Origin: Pseudomonadota bacterium
GTDB lineage: Bacteria; Bdellovibrionota; UBA1018; CAIMNF01
DNA: 64,000 nt
Reading direction: 5' to 3'
Assembly: GCA_027491115.1 (NCBI GenBank)
Contig: JAIXWV010000027.1
Location: forward strand, 1 to 64,000
How positions within the stretch are numbered: position 1 is the stretch's first letter; each line of letters begins with the position of its first letter. The position numbers and the translations under genes were made by a program. Below the pieces are notes generated by a model. That model searched no databases. It was given only the letters and a program-made list of their open reading frames with translations, and had not been told where the DNA came from. This document shows, piece after piece, positions 34,721 through 42,801 of the stretch.

Positions 34721-35529
34721 GCCCCCATCCTTGAATCGGGGAATTGATCGAGAAAATGGCGCTCGATCTCATCCCGTTCCTCTTGCTTCAGGAAGCTGAC
34801 CAGCTTCTCCTTCAAGACCACGGGGGACTCCCGTCTTTGAATCAACAGAAGACCCTGAACCATGAGGTTTCGAGCCTCGAGATCTTCGACTCCTAGCCGA
34901 TGGGCGTAGTCCGCCAATGGAAGGAGGATGAAATTCGCCACTCCCACTCCCCAGAAGGTGGCCACCATGGCAGTGGCCATCGCAGGCCCAAGTTGGTCCT
35001 TGCCCCCTGTTCCCAATTGAGACATGAGCGAGATCATCCCGGCTGCAGCCCCGAGGAGGCCGAAGGCCGGAGGGAACTTGGCAATGGCGGCAAGAGCTTT
35101 GGCATCCTCTAGGTAAGAGCGTTTGAATTGACCGACCCGAAGCTCGAGAACTTCTTGCAGCTCAGCGGCATTGAGGTGCCCTTCTCGAATCAGGTCAATG
35201 CCTTCACTCAGAAACGGGTGAATGCGGTCGGTGATCTGTACCCTAGAAGCTCCGGATCTGAGGATGTATGCATGAGCTGAGATAAGTGTTTTCACCAAGT
35301 AAGACTTTGAGCGCTCCTTCCGAAGGAAAGCGCCTTTGATGAAAAACCTAACGATCTCTCGTAGTCTGCCCGGTGGGCTTGCGATCAGGGCAGCAGCCAG
35401 GGTGCCGAGCCCGACGATGATCAATGCGTGGGTGTCGAAAAAAAGCGCGGGATTCGAAGCATGCCCGATCGCCCCACGGGTCATGATCCAAGCCCCGAGT
35501 GTCAGCCCCAAAATCAGATTCAGATTCAT
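34717..35529 (-). CDS. MotA/PomA-family motor subunit
   Basis: 270 residues with four membrane helices at about 3-22, 33-52, 155-178 and 188-212. LGAWIMTRGAI and DTHALIIVGLGTLAAALIASP match the first two MotA helices; AIAKFPPAFGLLGAAAGMISLMSQLG and AMATAMVATFWGVGVANFILLPLA match helices 3 and 4. The cytoplasmic loop holds charged residues as in stators that engage a rotor. It is the first gene of a four-gene operon with the MotB/PDZ protein and two receiver-type proteins. No flagellar rotor or switch genes are in the window. Confidence 0.9.
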   Translation of the reverse strand: MNLNLILGLTLGAWIMTRGAIGHASNPALFFDTHALIIVGLGTLAAALIASPPGRLREIVRFFIKGAFLRKERSKSYLVKTLISAHAYILRSGASRVQITDRIHPFLSEGIDLIREGHLNAAELQEVLELRVGQFKRSYLEDAKALAAIAKFPPAFGLLGAAAGMISLMSQLGTGGKDQLGPAMATAMVATFWGVGVANFILLPLADYAHRLGVEDLEARNLMVQGLLLIQRRESPVVLKEKLVSFLKQEERDEIERHFLDQFPDSRMGA

Positions 35530-35665
35530 GAATGCATTCCTTGTGTCGACCTGATGTCTTCAGGATAGGATCTGATTTGCACCGCGTCAAAAAGAAACCG
35601 TGGTGGGTTAAATTGGAGTGGTTTTGCAATTACTTTCATTGAGTTTTCAACTTGGGAGTCGGACA

Positions 35666-36313
35666 ATGGGGTGTATGCCGTATCGTGAAGAAATGAAAGT
35701 TCCCCGGGGGTATTCGGCGGGGGTTCATTTTTTAGGAACCACCGGTGCCAGCCTTCCCCTGGTCGTCTGGGGTGCGATTCGTATGGGGAAAGAATGGTCG
35801 CAATTCTCTTTTCTAGCATGCGCGCTCTGGGCGTCCTTGTTCTTCCTGTTTGCATCCGGGGTCGAGTATGCGGCACACCGGTGGATCCTTCATCGAAGAC
35901 GGCCAGGTTTGACGCATGCTTTTGTTGAACATACCCTGCGCCATCATCGTTGGTTCGATTCCACGGACATTGAGGCCAGGTTAGGAAGGGATTTCCATCA
36001 GATTCTGTTCCCGGTCTGGGGTGTGATTCTGATCCAGTACTTGGTCAATCTTCCCTTATGTTTCATTTTGTCCCATTTCATCGGCGAATGGATTGGCTCG
36101 CTTGGTCTCTGCGTTGGTGCAGGTTTTTTCTTTCTGTACGAGCTGGTCCATGCGATCTGCCATTTCCGAGCCTCCCATCCGCTATTCAAGGTGGGGATCA
36201 TCCGGGCACTCCGGGACCATCACCGTCGTCATCATGAATCGGGACTGATGGCACATCGGAACTTCAACATTGTTGCACCAGTTTGGGATATTCTGCTCGG
36301 AACACGTGTCTGA
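35666..36313 (+). CDS. Fatty-acid-hydroxylase-superfamily membrane enzyme
   Basis: 215 residues from ATG 35666 (GGAGTCGGA just upstream; the frame opens at GTG 35618, and ATGs at 35675 and 35693 are possible). Four membrane segments and the histidine clusters of the di-iron superfamily are present: HRWILH, HAFVEHTLRHHRWF, and RDHHRRHHESGLMAHRNFNI near the end. Members hydroxylate or desaturate fatty acids, sterols, carotenoids or sphingoid lipids. Given the S1P-lyase homologue 27 kb away, sphingoid hydroxylation is one option among several. It stands alone. Confidence 0.8.
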   Translation: MGCMPYREEMKVPRGYSAGVHFLGTTGASLPLVVWGAIRMGKEWSQFSFLACALWASLFFLFASGVEYAAHRWILHRRRPGLTHAFVEHTLRHHRWFDSTDIEARLGRDFHQILFPVWGVILIQYLVNLPLCFILSHFIGEWIGSLGLCVGAGFFFLYELVHAICHFRASHPLFKVGIIRALRDHHRRHHESGLMAHRNFNIVAPVWDILLGTRV

Positions 36314-36366
36314 ATCCCGGTTGATTTCATCTTATCGACGTCGCATCATGGAAAGAGGACTCCATC

Positions 36367-37251
36367 ATGGCCAATCTGATTCAGATTACGGAAGTGTCAA
36401 AATCGTATTACGGGAAAACGGTCCTTGAGAACGTTTCTCTAGGGATCAATGGCGGACTTTTCTATGCGCTTCTTGGAAAGAACGGTGCAGGGAAGTCCAC
36501 CTTGATGAGGATACTGATGAGGCACGAGGCTCCCGATGCGGGCGGGGGGCTCGCATTCGGTATTCCTTTTTCAGGGAACGACCAATCTGTGAACCACCAA
36601 ATTGGGTACGTTTCAGAAATGATCGAGATCCATTCTTTCCGGGACATAGGTTCGTTTTACAGACAATACGGAAAGTTTTTCAGGGCATGGGATCAGACAT
36701 TATTCGATAGCTTCATTCAGCGGTTCAAGGTGGATACTTCGAAGCGATTCCAAGAACTTTCCCGCGGTCAAAAGATGCAGGTCGTGTTTTCATCCGCAGT
36801 GGCCATCCAGCCGAAAGTGCTCTTTTTGGATGAGATCACCTCCGTTCTTGACGCCAGTGCGCGTGCTTATGTCATGGATTATCTCGGCAGCTTCTGCAAG
36901 GCGGGAGGTGCGGTGGTGATGGCGACCAATCTGGTTTCCGAAGTGGAAAGGTATGTGGATCATATCTGGTGGCTCGACAACCGGAGGATCCTCATTAATC
37001 AGGGGGTCAAGGAGCTAAAGAACCAGTATGTGAAGCTCAGACGTACATTGGGTGAGGATCATCCCGTTTTCCACAAGCCCCACTGTATTTCGGTTGGAGT
37101 GAACTCTGACGGTTCAGAATCGTATGTGATGGTGAAGCAGAAGTTCGACGCGGCCAAGCCAGAGAATGCGGAGGCACTGTTTGATCGTCGTGCTCTATCG
37201 GCAGAGGAGCTGTTTATCTATCTCACCCGTGATCGAGGAGTGATCACATGA
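36367..37251 (+). CDS. ABC transporter ATPase
   Basis: 294 residues. Walker A GKNGAGKST (about 38-46), signature LSRGQKMQV, Walker B VLFLDEI and D-loop SVLDASAR are intact; the switch His appears to be Asn or Thr (MATNLVSE), as in several YtrB/BcrA-type exporters. The final 80 residues after the ATPase core form an accessory domain. It precedes its permease by an ATGA overlap, so the two form an exporter-type ABC system with unknown cargo. Confidence 0.88.
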   Translation: MANLIQITEVSKSYYGKTVLENVSLGINGGLFYALLGKNGAGKSTLMRILMRHEAPDAGGGLAFGIPFSGNDQSVNHQIGYVSEMIEIHSFRDIGSFYRQYGKFFRAWDQTLFDSFIQRFKVDTSKRFQELSRGQKMQVVFSSAVAIQPKVLFLDEITSVLDASARAYVMDYLGSFCKAGGAVVMATNLVSEVERYVDHIWWLDNRRILINQGVKELKNQYVKLRRTLGEDHPVFHKPHCISVGVNSDGSESYVMVKQKFDAAKPENAEALFDRRALSAEELFIYLTRDRGVIT

Positions 37252-38801
37252 TCCGTCTCATCTTGTACTTTATTCCGGATTTGCTCAGAACGGCTGGGTT
37301 GGCATTAGTCGGAGTGATTCTTGTATTGTTCGTGGGATCACGCCTCAATGTTGACCGGGAACTTTTGGCAGCTCCTGGGTTTGTCATTTTGATGCTCGGC
37401 TTTTCGGGTGGGGTCGGGCTCCAAAGAAACTCAAGTTGGATCAAAAGCATTCCCGTGAATCGAGTGGGTTTCTGGATGAGTTCGCTTTTGATCTCGCTCA
37501 TTCATTTGGCGTTGATGTTCGGTGTCTACACCGTGTTCGTGATCGTAGGAAAAACTTGGGTGCCGGGTCTCGAAGAAAATTTGATACTGAATTCGTTTGC
37601 TTCCGGATTAATGAAGGACCTTGAAGGGGGTGGGCCCTTCGGAGTGGTGGTCCTTCAGTTCATGTTGGCGTTTTTTTTCACGGCAAGTTTTAGCCCGTTT
37701 GTGAATCGCCTCAAGTACGGGCAGTGGTTTGAGTCGATTCCACTCAAGCGGAAATTAGGCTATTTTGGTGCCTTCATCTTTGCTGGAATGGTCATTACCG
37801 AAATCGATTCTTTTTTTGTTGGGTGCCTAGCCATGCTTGGACTCATGTGGTGGTCGATCCAGAGCTCCATTCTACGTGAATTAGCCCTGTACCCCGCCGC
37901 AAGGAATGCTGTGCGTGGAACTGTGATTGCCATTTTGATTGCCCAAGGAGCTGTGGTTTATTGGCTGGCACATAGAGATCTCAGAGGGGGAGACGCACGT
38001 AGAGCCTTCAATGCCAGCTGGCTTCTTGGATCTTTGGCGTTACCGATACCGGAGGAGCGCCTGCTCCAGTTTATGAACGAGACCAATGATGCTGGATTGA
38101 TCACTGAGATGGTCAAGTCCAATCCCAGGATCCTCAATTTGGTCAATCTCGAGGTTTGGCTCAAGTCCCGGACTGATCCAAAGATGGTTTTGGCGATCGA
38201 AGAAAAATTAGAGCCGGAAGCTTTTGAAAAAGCCAAGGTCGAGGAGTTTCTCCAAAAGTATGATGAATTGAAATTTGATCCGCGCCCGCAACTCTATTTG
38301 AAGTTACTCCGATCCAAGGTCCCGCCGGAACAAGCGAAAGAGTTACTCGAGTCATCAAGCAAGCACACGGTTGCGTTCGGTGTGTTGTTGTGTCGAAGTG
38401 GGTTAGAGCAAAGCTGTGTTCCGGGGTTGTTCGATCAAATCAAAGTTCTCTCGGACAAGGATCCTTTCCAAAGGTATCTCTTGAGCGAGATTTTGAAAAC
38501 TCTGTCGGTATTGAAGGGGGAGCATCTCGGGTTTGATTTTTATGCCGATGTCCGGTCTGAAAAAATCAAGGCCCTCGACTGGGTGGAGCCTGATCTGAAT
38601 TGTCGGGAATGGGCGCAAGGCCTTGGCCCAGGATTGGTCGAGACCCAGGATGAAGTGTCGCGCTGGAATCATTGCATTTTGGTTGCCCTGAAGAAGGGTG
38701 GGCCTGAACGAACGCGGATGACGGCGGTTGGATTTTTGGAGAAGTCTGCTCTCGATCGGGATCGAATGAATTGGATCGCTTTGCTCAAGAAACTCCTCTG
38801 A
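37248..38801 (+). CDS. ABC transporter permease with helical C-terminal extension
   Basis: 517 residues. Six hydrophobic segments in the first 240 residues fit an ABC-2 permease. The remaining 270 residues are soluble and helical with HEAT-like character (EERLLQFMNETNDAGLITEMVKSNP, KVEEFLQKYDELKFDPRPQL, QAKELLESSSKHTVAFGVLL, DPFQRYLLSEILKTLSVL), which is not part of ordinary ABC-2 permeases. Coupled to the ATPase by a 4-base overlap. Ends 50 bases before the secreted protease start. Confidence 0.75.
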   Translation: MIRLILYFIPDLLRTAGLALVGVILVLFVGSRLNVDRELLAAPGFVILMLGFSGGVGLQRNSSWIKSIPVNRVGFWMSSLLISLIHLALMFGVYTVFVIVGKTWVPGLEENLILNSFASGLMKDLEGGGPFGVVVLQFMLAFFFTASFSPFVNRLKYGQWFESIPLKRKLGYFGAFIFAGMVITEIDSFFVGCLAMLGLMWWSIQSSILRELALYPAARNAVRGTVIAILIAQGAVVYWLAHRDLRGGDARRAFNASWLLGSLALPIPEERLLQFMNETNDAGLITEMVKSNPRILNLVNLEVWLKSRTDPKMVLAIEEKLEPEAFEKAKVEEFLQKYDELKFDPRPQLYLKLLRSKVPPEQAKELLESSSKHTVAFGVLLCRSGLEQSCVPGLFDQIKVLSDKDPFQRYLLSEILKTLSVLKGEHLGFDFYADVRSEKIKALDWVEPDLNCREWAQGLGPGLVETQDEVSRWNHCILVALKKGGPERTRMTAVGFLEKSALDRDRMNWIALLKKLL

Positions 38802-38852
38802 TTTCCATTGGACTACTTTACAATTGTCGCGCCGCCCGATACAACTAGGGCC

Positions 38853-39980
38853 ATGATGGCAATCGTGTTGTTTTCATTAGCTATTCTATTCCAGATGCCC
38901 GCTCAGGCCCAGCACGGAGGAATTCCCGGCTATTGCCCCGCTGTAAATCTCTATGAAGTAGCGGGAAGACCCTTCGATCGGATGCCGATCTACGATCAGG
39001 GTGAGTTAAGCACCTGTTATGCCTACACGGCATCTCAGTTGATTGATTTCTGGCGATTCAAGAATCAGCCGGAAGCGGTTGATCTGACCTCACCCCTTTG
39101 GACCGCCTTGGTTCACAAGGTTCGGCTGCCTGTGCATTGGAATCCGGATAACTTAGATTTTTCTAGGATGGCTTGGGTATTCAGGAGCATTGAAAATGAG
39201 GGTATTTGTCGCGCTGATGTGGTGGATCGTGCAATCGAGCGCTTGAGGAATGGGAATCCGCGGATGCAGGAGGCCGACCTCATGGCATTTTTCCAGCAGC
39301 TTTGGGACGAGTACCAGGAGCAGGACTCGATTCTCGGACTCAACCCAGGAGCCTACGACATTGCTTATGCCAAGGTCTCGTCGCAACCTTATTTTTCCGC
39401 TCGTATTGAGCAGTCCTTGATTGAGAAATTCCGTTTCATCGATGGACGGTCTAAAGGAAGAAGGCTAGAAACCCTCCTGACTGAGGTATTCAGCGAGTGT
39501 TCGGGGTCGAATCTACTTCCCATAAATCTGCCTCGTTGGAAGTCGATAGGTCTCGGATTCGCATCGAACCGGAAGATCATCCGTAAATTGAACGAGGTGC
39601 TCGAGCAGGGGAATCCACTGGGGATCGGTTATTGCTCGAATCTCCTGGATGAGGGGCATGGGTATCGTGCATTCAAGATGAAGCCGCGTGTCCTCGGTCT
39701 GGCTTTTCGGCAAGAGAAGTGCGGTGCTCATTATTCGATCGTTGCGGGTCAGCGTCCGCGTCACGATGGAAGTTGCGAGTTCTTGATCCGGAACACCTAC
39801 GGTACGGGCTTCTGGACGGATCATTTTTCGTGCATGTGTAAGAGCCGTGATCCTTCCATTGCTGGGTTTCAGGAGTGTCGCGCGAGTGAAGCGGAGCGCA
39901 GCAATCTGCAAGTGGTCGGTTGTTGGATCAGTGGACAGGATCTCGCCAACAACACCTACGACCTGACTTGGTTCCGGTGA
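38853..39980 (+). CDS. Secreted papain-like cysteine protease
   Basis: 375 residues from ATG 38853 (TTG at 38808 is the frame's first start). Signal peptide MMAIVLFSLAILFQMPAQA. The C1-type active site is present: oxyanion Gln in DQGELSTCYAYTASQ with catalytic Cys55, His in KCGAHYSIVAG, and Asn in FLIRNTYGTGFW. A long insertion (about residues 110-250) separates Cys and His halves. There is no obvious inhibitory pro-peptide, so it may act quickly once exported. Likely substrates are extracellular proteins. Confidence 0.8.
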   Translation: MMAIVLFSLAILFQMPAQAQHGGIPGYCPAVNLYEVAGRPFDRMPIYDQGELSTCYAYTASQLIDFWRFKNQPEAVDLTSPLWTALVHKVRLPVHWNPDNLDFSRMAWVFRSIENEGICRADVVDRAIERLRNGNPRMQEADLMAFFQQLWDEYQEQDSILGLNPGAYDIAYAKVSSQPYFSARIEQSLIEKFRFIDGRSKGRRLETLLTEVFSECSGSNLLPINLPRWKSIGLGFASNRKIIRKLNEVLEQGNPLGIGYCSNLLDEGHGYRAFKMKPRVLGLAFRQEKCGAHYSIVAGQRPRHDGSCEFLIRNTYGTGFWTDHFSCMCKSRDPSIAGFQECRASEAERSNLQVVGCWISGQDLANNTYDLTWFR

Positions 39981-40726
39981 GTCGCATCGACCGGCATTTT
40001 TGACCTTTTGTCCACACTCAGGCGATGACAGTCTCTCTATCGTGATTTAAGTGGGTAGGGATGGTGGTACGCGACCTGCACTCTATCCGGACGTCGAGGA
40101 TGGAGGTCCTCGATGGAGGAACAGCAGCGATGCTCGCTTCTCTTTCCTACGGGTTGGAGTCCCGGAGGCGGAATCGTCCGGTTGCCGCCTGAAGCACAGA
40201 TCCGGAAAGCCCTCTGAGAGGAGGGCTTTTTGAGCAGGGCCTGAAAAGTCCGGGGAAACGCATTCCCGGGCGGCGAAAGCCCCGGTTGGCACGAAAGTGC
40301 ACCTTGTTGAACTTGTCTACTCGACGGTCGGAGCGAAACCGTCGGGGGGAGATCCGCCGATTCCGGGTGAAGCCGGATGAAGGCCAGTGTCATCGAATCC
40401 TTACCGGAAAATACGGATTCGAGAGGGTCGGACAGGGAAAAGGACTACGGGGGCTGGAGGAAAGGAAGTCAAAGCACGGAAGCACTCTCTTCACACCGAT
40501 CCGGCTTGAGGTTGAAGGTCGGTAGCCGCGCAAGCGGTGAAGGAGTGTGGCGGATGAGGCCGACAAGTGCGTAAGCACGAGGGCCTCTGCAGTTGATCGG
40601 ATGAGGTCGGGTCCCGACTTCATCTCATGGAGAAGGCAAACGGGTGTCAGAGTTCCGTTCCCCTCAAGAAGGAGCGGGGCTGATGGATGTCCCGGAAGAC
40701 CTCTCTTGAATAGATCGACTGTTCAG

Positions 40727-40753
40727 CCGTACCGGGAAAAACCCCATGTACGG
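40727..40753 (+). other. Domain-V-like hairpin
   Basis: CCGTAC pairs with GTACGG, a two-base AT bulge on the 3' side follows the upper stem, and GGG/CCC is closed by an A-rich loop. Group II domain V also has a lower stem, a two-base 3' bulge and a short tetraloop-capped upper stem, and it begins AGCCGT as here. The expected GTT after GTACGG reads GAA, so the catalytic AGC would not pair as usual; this weakens the assignment. Confidence 0.5.
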
Positions 40754-40763
40754 AATGAGTCAA

Positions 40764-40812
40764 ACGGGAGTGGAAACGTCGATCCGCAAGGATTGAAACG
40801 CGCCACTCCCGT
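40764..40812. other. Ten-base-pair stem at the 3' end of the structured RNA
   Basis: ACGGGAGTGG pairs perfectly with CCACTCCCGT around a 29-base loop that itself holds GATCC-GCAA-GGATT. It may be the last domain of the RNA, or a shared terminator between it and the convergent MFS gene ending at 40820. Confidence 0.6.
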
Positions 40813-40819
40813 CTCCATT

Positions 40820-42025
40820 TTAGGCCTTGCTCGGAGTGGCGGTGGGCGAACGGAAGAGAAATGCCATCAACATGGTTCCTCCTGCAAACAAGGCCCATGC
40901 CTCGAGCGACACGTGTCCGATCAGAAGCCCTGCGATGATGGGGGCGAAAATCGATGCCATCGAAGCCAAACTCTGTCCGACACCAAAAATGGCCCCCTGC
41001 TCTTTGGGGCCGACAGCATGGGACATCAGCGCCGAGACGGAAGGTCGAATCAATCCTGATCCAATCGAGGACAGTGTGGATGCAACCAGTGCCATTGGAA
41101 CGGTTTGTACGAAAGCGTAAGTTGTGAATCCGAGCCCTTGCGCCAGGAAGCCGATTCGTGAAGTCCCTTTTTCTCCAAATCTGTTGATCAATGCACTGAT
41201 AATCCAGCTCCGGACTCCAATCCCCAAAAGCCCGAGATAAGCATAGAGGTAGCCGACTTCCTTGGGTCCGAAAGGGGTGCCGTTCCAGGTCAGTCTTCTT
41301 TCGGCAAAGAGTGCGAAACACGAGATGTGAGCCGAGAATGAAAGATTGAAAAAGAAGAATTGGAGCAGCAGAGGACGGACCTCGATCTGACGGAGATAAC
41401 TGAAGAGAGGTTTGAAGTCGAAAGCGTGAGACAACTCACCGAGGCCGATCTTGAACGGCTTTTTCTCTTCATGCATTTGCTTCGAGTCCTGAAAAAAGGC
41501 AATAGTCGACAGGATGCTCAGAAATGAAAGTGCAGCTGCCCCCCAAGCAGGGGCTTGATTTCCAAAATGCGATAGCAGGGCTGAAATGGCGGGGCCAACG
41601 AAAAACCCGAGTCCGAAAGAGACGCCGATCAGTGAAAAGGCCTTGGCGCGTTCTTGGGGCTTCGTGATGTCAGAAATCGCCGCTTGTGCCACCGTGATGT
41701 TTCCGGCAGTGATTCCGTCCATGATCCGAGCAAGATAGACCATCCACAGTGAATTGGAGAGCGCGAGGATGACAAAACCAACACAAGTCCCGATCTGGCT
41801 CAGAATCAGGACGGGCTTACGGCCCATGCTGTCTGACATTCGGCCCAATACCGGGCCTGCAAGAAACTGACAGAATGAGAACGAAGTCAGGATTAGACCG
41901 ACCTGGGTGGGGGTCGCACCAAACTGCTCTGCATAAAACGGTAAGTAAGGGAGCACCAAGGTGAAGGCGAGGATGTCGACAAAAACGATGAAGAAAATCG
42001 CGAGAAGAGGCCTCGACCGGAGCAT
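40820..42025 (-). CDS. MFS drug-exporter-like transporter (DHA1/TetA type)
   Basis: 401 residues with twelve predicted membrane helices. Motif A of the MFS appears between helices 2 and 3 as GRMSDSMGRKPVL, the helix-5 motif as FSLIGVSFGLGFFVGPAISALL (SLIGVSFGLGF) and the second-half copy of motif A is degenerate. The arrangement resembles TetA/Bcr-type proton antiporters. Substrate is unknown. It is convergent with the structured RNA and lies downstream of lexA on the same strand. Confidence 0.85.
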   Translation of the reverse strand: MLRSRPLLAIFFIVFVDILAFTLVLPYLPFYAEQFGATPTQVGLILTSFSFCQFLAGPVLGRMSDSMGRKPVLILSQIGTCVGFVILALSNSLWMVYLARIMDGITAGNITVAQAAISDITKPQERAKAFSLIGVSFGLGFFVGPAISALLSHFGNQAPAWGAAALSFLSILSTIAFFQDSKQMHEEKKPFKIGLGELSHAFDFKPLFSYLRQIEVRPLLLQFFFFNLSFSAHISCFALFAERRLTWNGTPFGPKEVGYLYAYLGLLGIGVRSWIISALINRFGEKGTSRIGFLAQGLGFTTYAFVQTVPMALVASTLSSIGSGLIRPSVSALMSHAVGPKEQGAIFGVGQSLASMASIFAPIIAGLLIGHVSLEAWALFAGGTMLMAFLFRSPTATPSKA

Positions 42026-42072
42026 GATCCCAGTATGTGTCGGTCTGGTGTAAATGTCACTTCAGAAGCTGA

Positions 42073-42759
42073 TCAAGCGTAGCGACGGATCACTCCGATC
42101 AGAATACCTTGAATCTCGAAGCGGTCCTCGGACGAGATCCGGATGATCGGATAAGCAGGATTCGCTGGATGCAACTCGATACCGGACTGGGTTGGATGAT
42201 AGCGTTTCAGGGTGGCCTCCCCATTGTGGAGTGCGGCAACGGTTTCCCCGGTTCTAGCTCGACTCGCTTTCTTCAAAATGACCCAGTCTCCGGGATGGAT
42301 TCCGTCTTCGATCATCGAATCACCCCGGACGGTCAGGACGAAAGTGTCTTCTTTGCGAACTGGTGGTCCACCGGGTGTGGCAAACATCTGAAGTGGAATT
42401 CTGATTTCTCTAGAATCGGGGTAGACCTCGATCGGGTAGCCGGCGGCAATCGAACCCAAAAGCGGAACGGTATCCACCCCGTCCGATTCATCGGTTGCAC
42501 GGACGGGAGCGGCCTGAATAGCTGAAAACAGTTTCTTAGAGCGCGCAGTCCATTGAAGCGCCCGGCTTCCGCCACTTTCGCCGCGTTTCAGGTAGCCCTT
42601 CTTCTCGAGCGCTTCAATGTGCTGCTGTATGGTTGCGGGAGAGGACAGCCCCAGGCCCAGAGCGATTTCCCTGCGTGATGGCATCGTTTGATGCTTCCGG
42701 AGGTAGTCTTCGATCCACTCGAGGATCTGTTTTTGCTTCGGGGTCAGAAAACTTTCCAT
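42073..42759 (-). CDS. lexA: LexA repressor
   Basis: 228 residues. Winged-helix N-terminus (LTPKQKQILEWIEDYLRKH, then PSRREIALGLGLSSPATIQQ), cleavage site Ala106-Gly107 in GSIAAGYPIE, catalytic Ser148 (VRGDSMIEDGI) and Lys185 (GEATLKRYH). It represses SOS genes and cleaves itself when RecA is activated. The linker between domains is somewhat longer than in E. coli. Its own promoter contains a GTTC-N7-GTTC box, so it is probably autoregulated. Confidence 0.96.
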   Translation of the reverse strand: MESFLTPKQKQILEWIEDYLRKHQTMPSRREIALGLGLSSPATIQQHIEALEKKGYLKRGESGGSRALQWTARSKKLFSAIQAAPVRATDESDGVDTVPLLGSIAAGYPIEVYPDSREIRIPLQMFATPGGPPVRKEDTFVLTVRGDSMIEDGIHPGDWVILKKASRARTGETVAALHNGEATLKRYHPTQSGIELHPANPAYPIIRISSEDRFEIQGILIGVIRRYA

Positions 42760-42770
42760 ATCCGAAATTC

Positions 42771-42799
42771 AGCGTACCGAACAAAAAGCGAACATTCAA
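42771..42799 (-). promoter_or_regulatory. lexA promoter
   Basis: On the minus strand TTGAAT and TACGCT are separated by exactly 17 bases, in the 42-base gap between the APC permease stop and the lexA ATG. The 15-base LexA-type box fills most of the spacer. Confidence 0.6.
42779..42793 (-). promoter_or_regulatory. SOS box of GTTC-N7-GTTC type
   Basis: Reads GTTC-GCTTTTT-GTTC on the minus strand, a direct repeat identical to the LexA operator known from alphaproteobacteria. It lies between the -35 and -10 elements of lexA, where binding would block polymerase. Confidence 0.65.
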
Positions 42800-42801
42800 C
42801 T

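Larger units (their letters stand above)
40045..40815 (+). ncRNA. Large structured RNA, possible ORF-less group II intron
   Basis: About 770 bases with no credible coding frame but dense base pairing. Perfect or near-perfect hairpins include TCGAGGA/TCCTCGA (about 40093-40112), AAGCCCTC/GAGGGCTT, CGAATCC/GGATTCG, GGTCGGG/CCCGACT and several stems closed by GNRA loops (GCAC-GAAA-GTGC, CCGC-GCAA-GCGG, GTGC-GTAA-GCAC, GATCC-GCAA-GGATT). Near the 3' end a hairpin at 40727-40753 has the shape of group II domain V, followed by a 10-bp stem in the position of domain VI. Strand is assigned from that order. The 5' end is uncertain (a GTGGG at 40051 is one candidate). It does not fit RNase P or tmRNA. 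No reverse transcriptase is nearby. Confidence 0.6.

Noticed and set aside
40045-40815. RNase P RNA or tmRNA
   Set aside because: The GAGGAAAGTCCG core of RNase P and the tRNA-like ends and tag frame of tmRNA are not present.
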